Below, piece by piece: positions 61,331 to 64,000 of a stretch of DNA of 64,000 nucleotides (position 1 is the first letter of the stretch; each line of letters opens with the position of its first letter). Source of the DNA: Eopsaltria australis (lineage: Eukaryota > Chordata > Aves > Passeriformes > Petroicidae); the NCBI GenBank assembly GCA_034509425.1, contig JAVTVJ010001130.1:514278-578277 (forward strand), written 5' to 3'. Below the pieces are notes generated by a model that saw only the letters and a program-made list of their open reading frames with translations, did no database searches and had not been told where the DNA came from. The translations under genes were made by a program, and so were the position numbers.

Positions 61331-63595
61331 CCGCGCCCGTGGCGCGCTGCTCGGACCCCCGTGGGCTCCGTTGCTGATCTCCGTGGGGTCCGTGCTGCCT
61401 TCACCCCTGCAGGACCCGTTTGATCCCGCGCTTTGGTCCATCCGATGGCAAAGTCTCTTCTTGGTTCAGCGTTTGCCATGGCCAGGGCCTCCGGGAGGTG
61501 GGCACGGGCTCCAGGGTGTGGCCACCCCCAGATGGCCCATATGGGGTGGCAGCCACACCCTGGTGTCACCTGCCGGGAGAGTCCTCGGCAGCCTCAGCGC
61601 CAAACCTTTTCAGTGCCTGAGAAGAAAAAACATCTTACACAGGGATCGAGCTCTATTTTTTGCAGAAAAGGCCACTGCAGCCTGGGGCAGGAGACGGCGC
61701 GTCCCCCTTTTGGGCGTGTGGGGGCTTGGAGAGCGTTTCGGGGCACGGGTCTGTGGGCAGAAGAGCGCTGAGCTTGTGGGGCATGAGACTGGGGAATTGC
61801 AGACAGCTCTGTCAGGGGTGGCAGGGTGAAACACGGGGCTGCCAGAGCCGTGGGAAGGCAGAGAGCCAGGGCTCCGCCGAGGAAGGCCGTGAGGGAGGAA
61901 GCTCTTCCTGCAGAGGGGAATTACTCCGCTTCTCCACATTATATTGAACCTTTCCCCACTGTTGCCTCCAGCTAGACTGTGGGTAAAGGAGGTGCTCCAA
62001 GAGGCATTTCAGGCTGGGTGATGGTCAGAAAGCCAGGCTGGCACAGCCTGAGACAGGCACATGACCCCAGGTTCATAAAGACCTGCCTTATTTGCATCCT
62101 GGTGCAATTAAAAACAGACAGTTTGAGTAACAGCCTCATGGTGCAGCTGCCTCACCCCATCCCTGCAGGAATCGCACCCAGGGTTGCAGGGTGCTGACTG
62201 GGAGAGCTCTGCATCCCACCATCGCATCCTCCGACACGCCACTGCTCTGCCCCATTTAATTAGAACCTTTAAAATCTCTGGGATGGGATAATTCGCACCA
62301 AAGGACTTTAAAAGGTGGTGGTGAAAAATTCTGTGGCTCTCATGTTCCAGGGAAATGGGAAAGTCTGGGGAGTAAGGGGCATTCTCCACCAGGGAGTGGA
62401 GCTACTCAGGTACCAGTCATGGACTAACTGGAAGCAATGCCAATGGGAATGATCTGTCACAGCAAAAATTCAACGAGGAGCCCTCATCAGTACTTCCTCG
62501 AGGGAATCAAACCAGGCCTCCTGCTGCAGGGGGAGCTGGGGGCTCCTTTACCTCCCCTGCATCCTGGGGAGTGTTCCCCAGAACCCTCCAGCTGCTGCCT
62601 CACCTCAGCATTTGCTCCACACCACCCTCCTAGCCAGCAGGACTCCTGCCAAGCTCCGCAGCTCTAAGGGCACCCGTGAGCCCTCCGAGTGCTCAGGGCA
62701 GCCCCTGACCTGTGTGTCCCCTGCCTGCTCTGGTCCCCTGGGCCACCAGGGCCTGAGCGCTCTGCTCTGACCTGGCCTACAGTCCTGTTGCTGCTGCTTT
62801 TGTCATTACTGCTCCATTTTGTGTCTCTTTTTTATTTATTTCTCCCCTGCCCGCTATTTTTTTGGGCAGAATCCACATCATTGCCCCCTCCCTGGCCAGA
62901 AACCAGAGCATAGTGGCTAACACACCCAGCTGGGCATGGCACACTCCACTCCTACCAGGCTGCCATGGGAAGACCCTGACTCATGGGAATCACGTTGGTG
63001 CCTGCCATGGTTGAGCAGCCAGGCTGGCAGGCATCTCTGGATGAGCTGGGACCACGGAGACTTCTCCTCTGGCAGGGTGGTGGCAGCTGGTGACAGCAAA
63101 GATGGCACCAGAAGAAGAGGGATGAGGTGATGCCTCATGTGGTCCATGTCACCTCCGTGTCCTGGTTCTGCCCTGGACACCTCAGCTTCCACTGGGAAGG
63201 TGGGGCTGTGGCTGAGGAGCCAGGGGATTGGTGTCCCATTGGGAGGAACAGGGTGTCCATTCCTGCGGGGTCTGGAGGTTTCTCACTGGGTTTCTTGGGA
63301 CTTTTCTGAAGAAGGGTCCTCTGTGCTGCTCCCTCTGAGGTGGGCAGAGCTCACCTGGGTTTGGCTGGTGCAGTGACACTGGTGAGAGGTGTCACCTCTA
63401 ACTACAGCCCTCGTCCTCCCACATTCCATGGGCTGTCCCCACTCCGACTACAGACACTGGCAGCACAGGTGGCAGTGCTGCTAGAAGGTGACGGTGAAGG
63501 AGTGGCTGCCCTGTCCTCCCTGCTGGCCGTCGGGGACAGGGAATGGTGAGCGGGAAGGCCACGAGTCCTGCGGGGCACACGACAGGCCAGGCTGC
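61331..63595. other. Right-hand flank, no gene recognised
   Basis: Ordinary AT/GC composition with short unconserved open frames only. No splice-bounded exon that I can match to a family. Confidence 0.5.
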
Positions 63596-63598
63596 TGC

Positions 63599-63668
63599 CT
63601 GCTGTCCTGCTGTCCTGCTGTCCTGCTGTCCTGCTGTCCTGCTGTCCTGCTGTCCTGCTGTCCTGCTG
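63599..63668. repeat. 8-bp tandem repeat ctgctgtc
   Basis: Nearly nine perfect copies of the octamer. The frame cycles every 24 bp, giving short Ser-Cys-Cys-Pro-Ala-Val-Leu-Leu runs on the plus strand; not considered coding. Confidence 0.95.
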
Positions 63669-64000
63669 TGCAGCCCCTCTTCCCCCTGCTCCTCAAGGGA
63701 CCCGGCACTCAGGAGGGACATGGGACAGAGTCCCACCTCCTGCGTGAGAAACTGGATCTGTTATGAGCTCAGAGGCTGACATTTTGAACCCAGCTGCTGG
63801 GGCCAAAACAAGGCTGCTCCTGCCTCAGGGAGGGAATTTCATGGATTGAGATTTTGGGTGGCTTCCTCTTGGGCCATCCAAGGGAGTTTGGGATTGGCCT
63901 CTTCTTCCTTATCCACGCCAGGCCTCCGTGCTGGCTGGAGAAGTGTGGATTGCCCGTGGTGAGCAGCACAGATGGGAGTCAGCAGGCACACTCTGCCTCT

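Noticed and set aside
58401..61441. Very long open frames (up to 784 codons) on both strands
   Set aside because: They overlap one another on both strands in extreme GC/CpG sequence, where stop triplets are rare, and read as Pro/Arg/Ala/Gly-rich text with no recognisable domain.

Overview
The window is nuclear DNA from a bird. It holds intron-rich vertebrate genes with GT/AG splice sites, AATAAA poly(A) signals and CpG-island promoters, plus about fifteen 3'-end copies of CR1, the dominant avian LINE. The gene set (SLC25A14, RBMX2, RAB33A, AIFM1, BCORL1) matches human Xq25-q26, a block carried by chicken chromosome 4 and passerine chromosome 4A. The species cannot be read from the sequence. 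Exon limits were placed by hand from splice sites, phase and remembered orthologues; for every complete gene the exon lengths sum to a whole number of codons.

Layout. 1.2-2.3 kb (-): first three coding exons of SLC25A14; the rest lies left of the window. 3.3-5.1 kb (-): RBMX2. 5.15-5.67 kb: a GC-rich minisatellite. 5.7-8.9 kb (-): RAB33A, with an extremely short 3' UTR. 11.0-15.4 kb (-): an intron-containing MARS2. 15.5-30.7 kb (+): AIFM1, head-to-head with MARS2 across 117 bp and carrying the alternative exon pair 2a/2b. 31.7-33.6 kb (+): an unrecognised, apparently single-exon gene for a 651-residue tandem-repeat protein. 35.7-52.2 kb (-): BCORL1, 13 coding exons. 52.2-64 kb: no coding exon recognised, with a very large CpG island at 58.3-61.3 kb that probably holds the BCORL1 promoter and/or that of a gene to the right.

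Three neighbours (SLC25A14, MARS2, AIFM1) encode mitochondrial proteins; RBMX2 is an RNA-binding splicing factor, RAB33A a Golgi/autophagy small GTPase and BCORL1 a Polycomb (PRC1.1) corepressor. Compared with the human order as I remember it, ELF4, ZNF280C and GPR119 are missing from their expected places, RBMX2 and SLC25A14 are swapped, and a MARS2 with introns is present where mammals keep an intronless autosomal copy.

The least explained items are the repeat-protein gene at 31.7 kb; a 71-codon hexanucleotide array inside MARS2 coding sequence; a 35-bp tandem duplication that copies the AIFM1 exon-12 splice donor five extra times; and two genes whose poly(A) signal overlaps their own stop codon.
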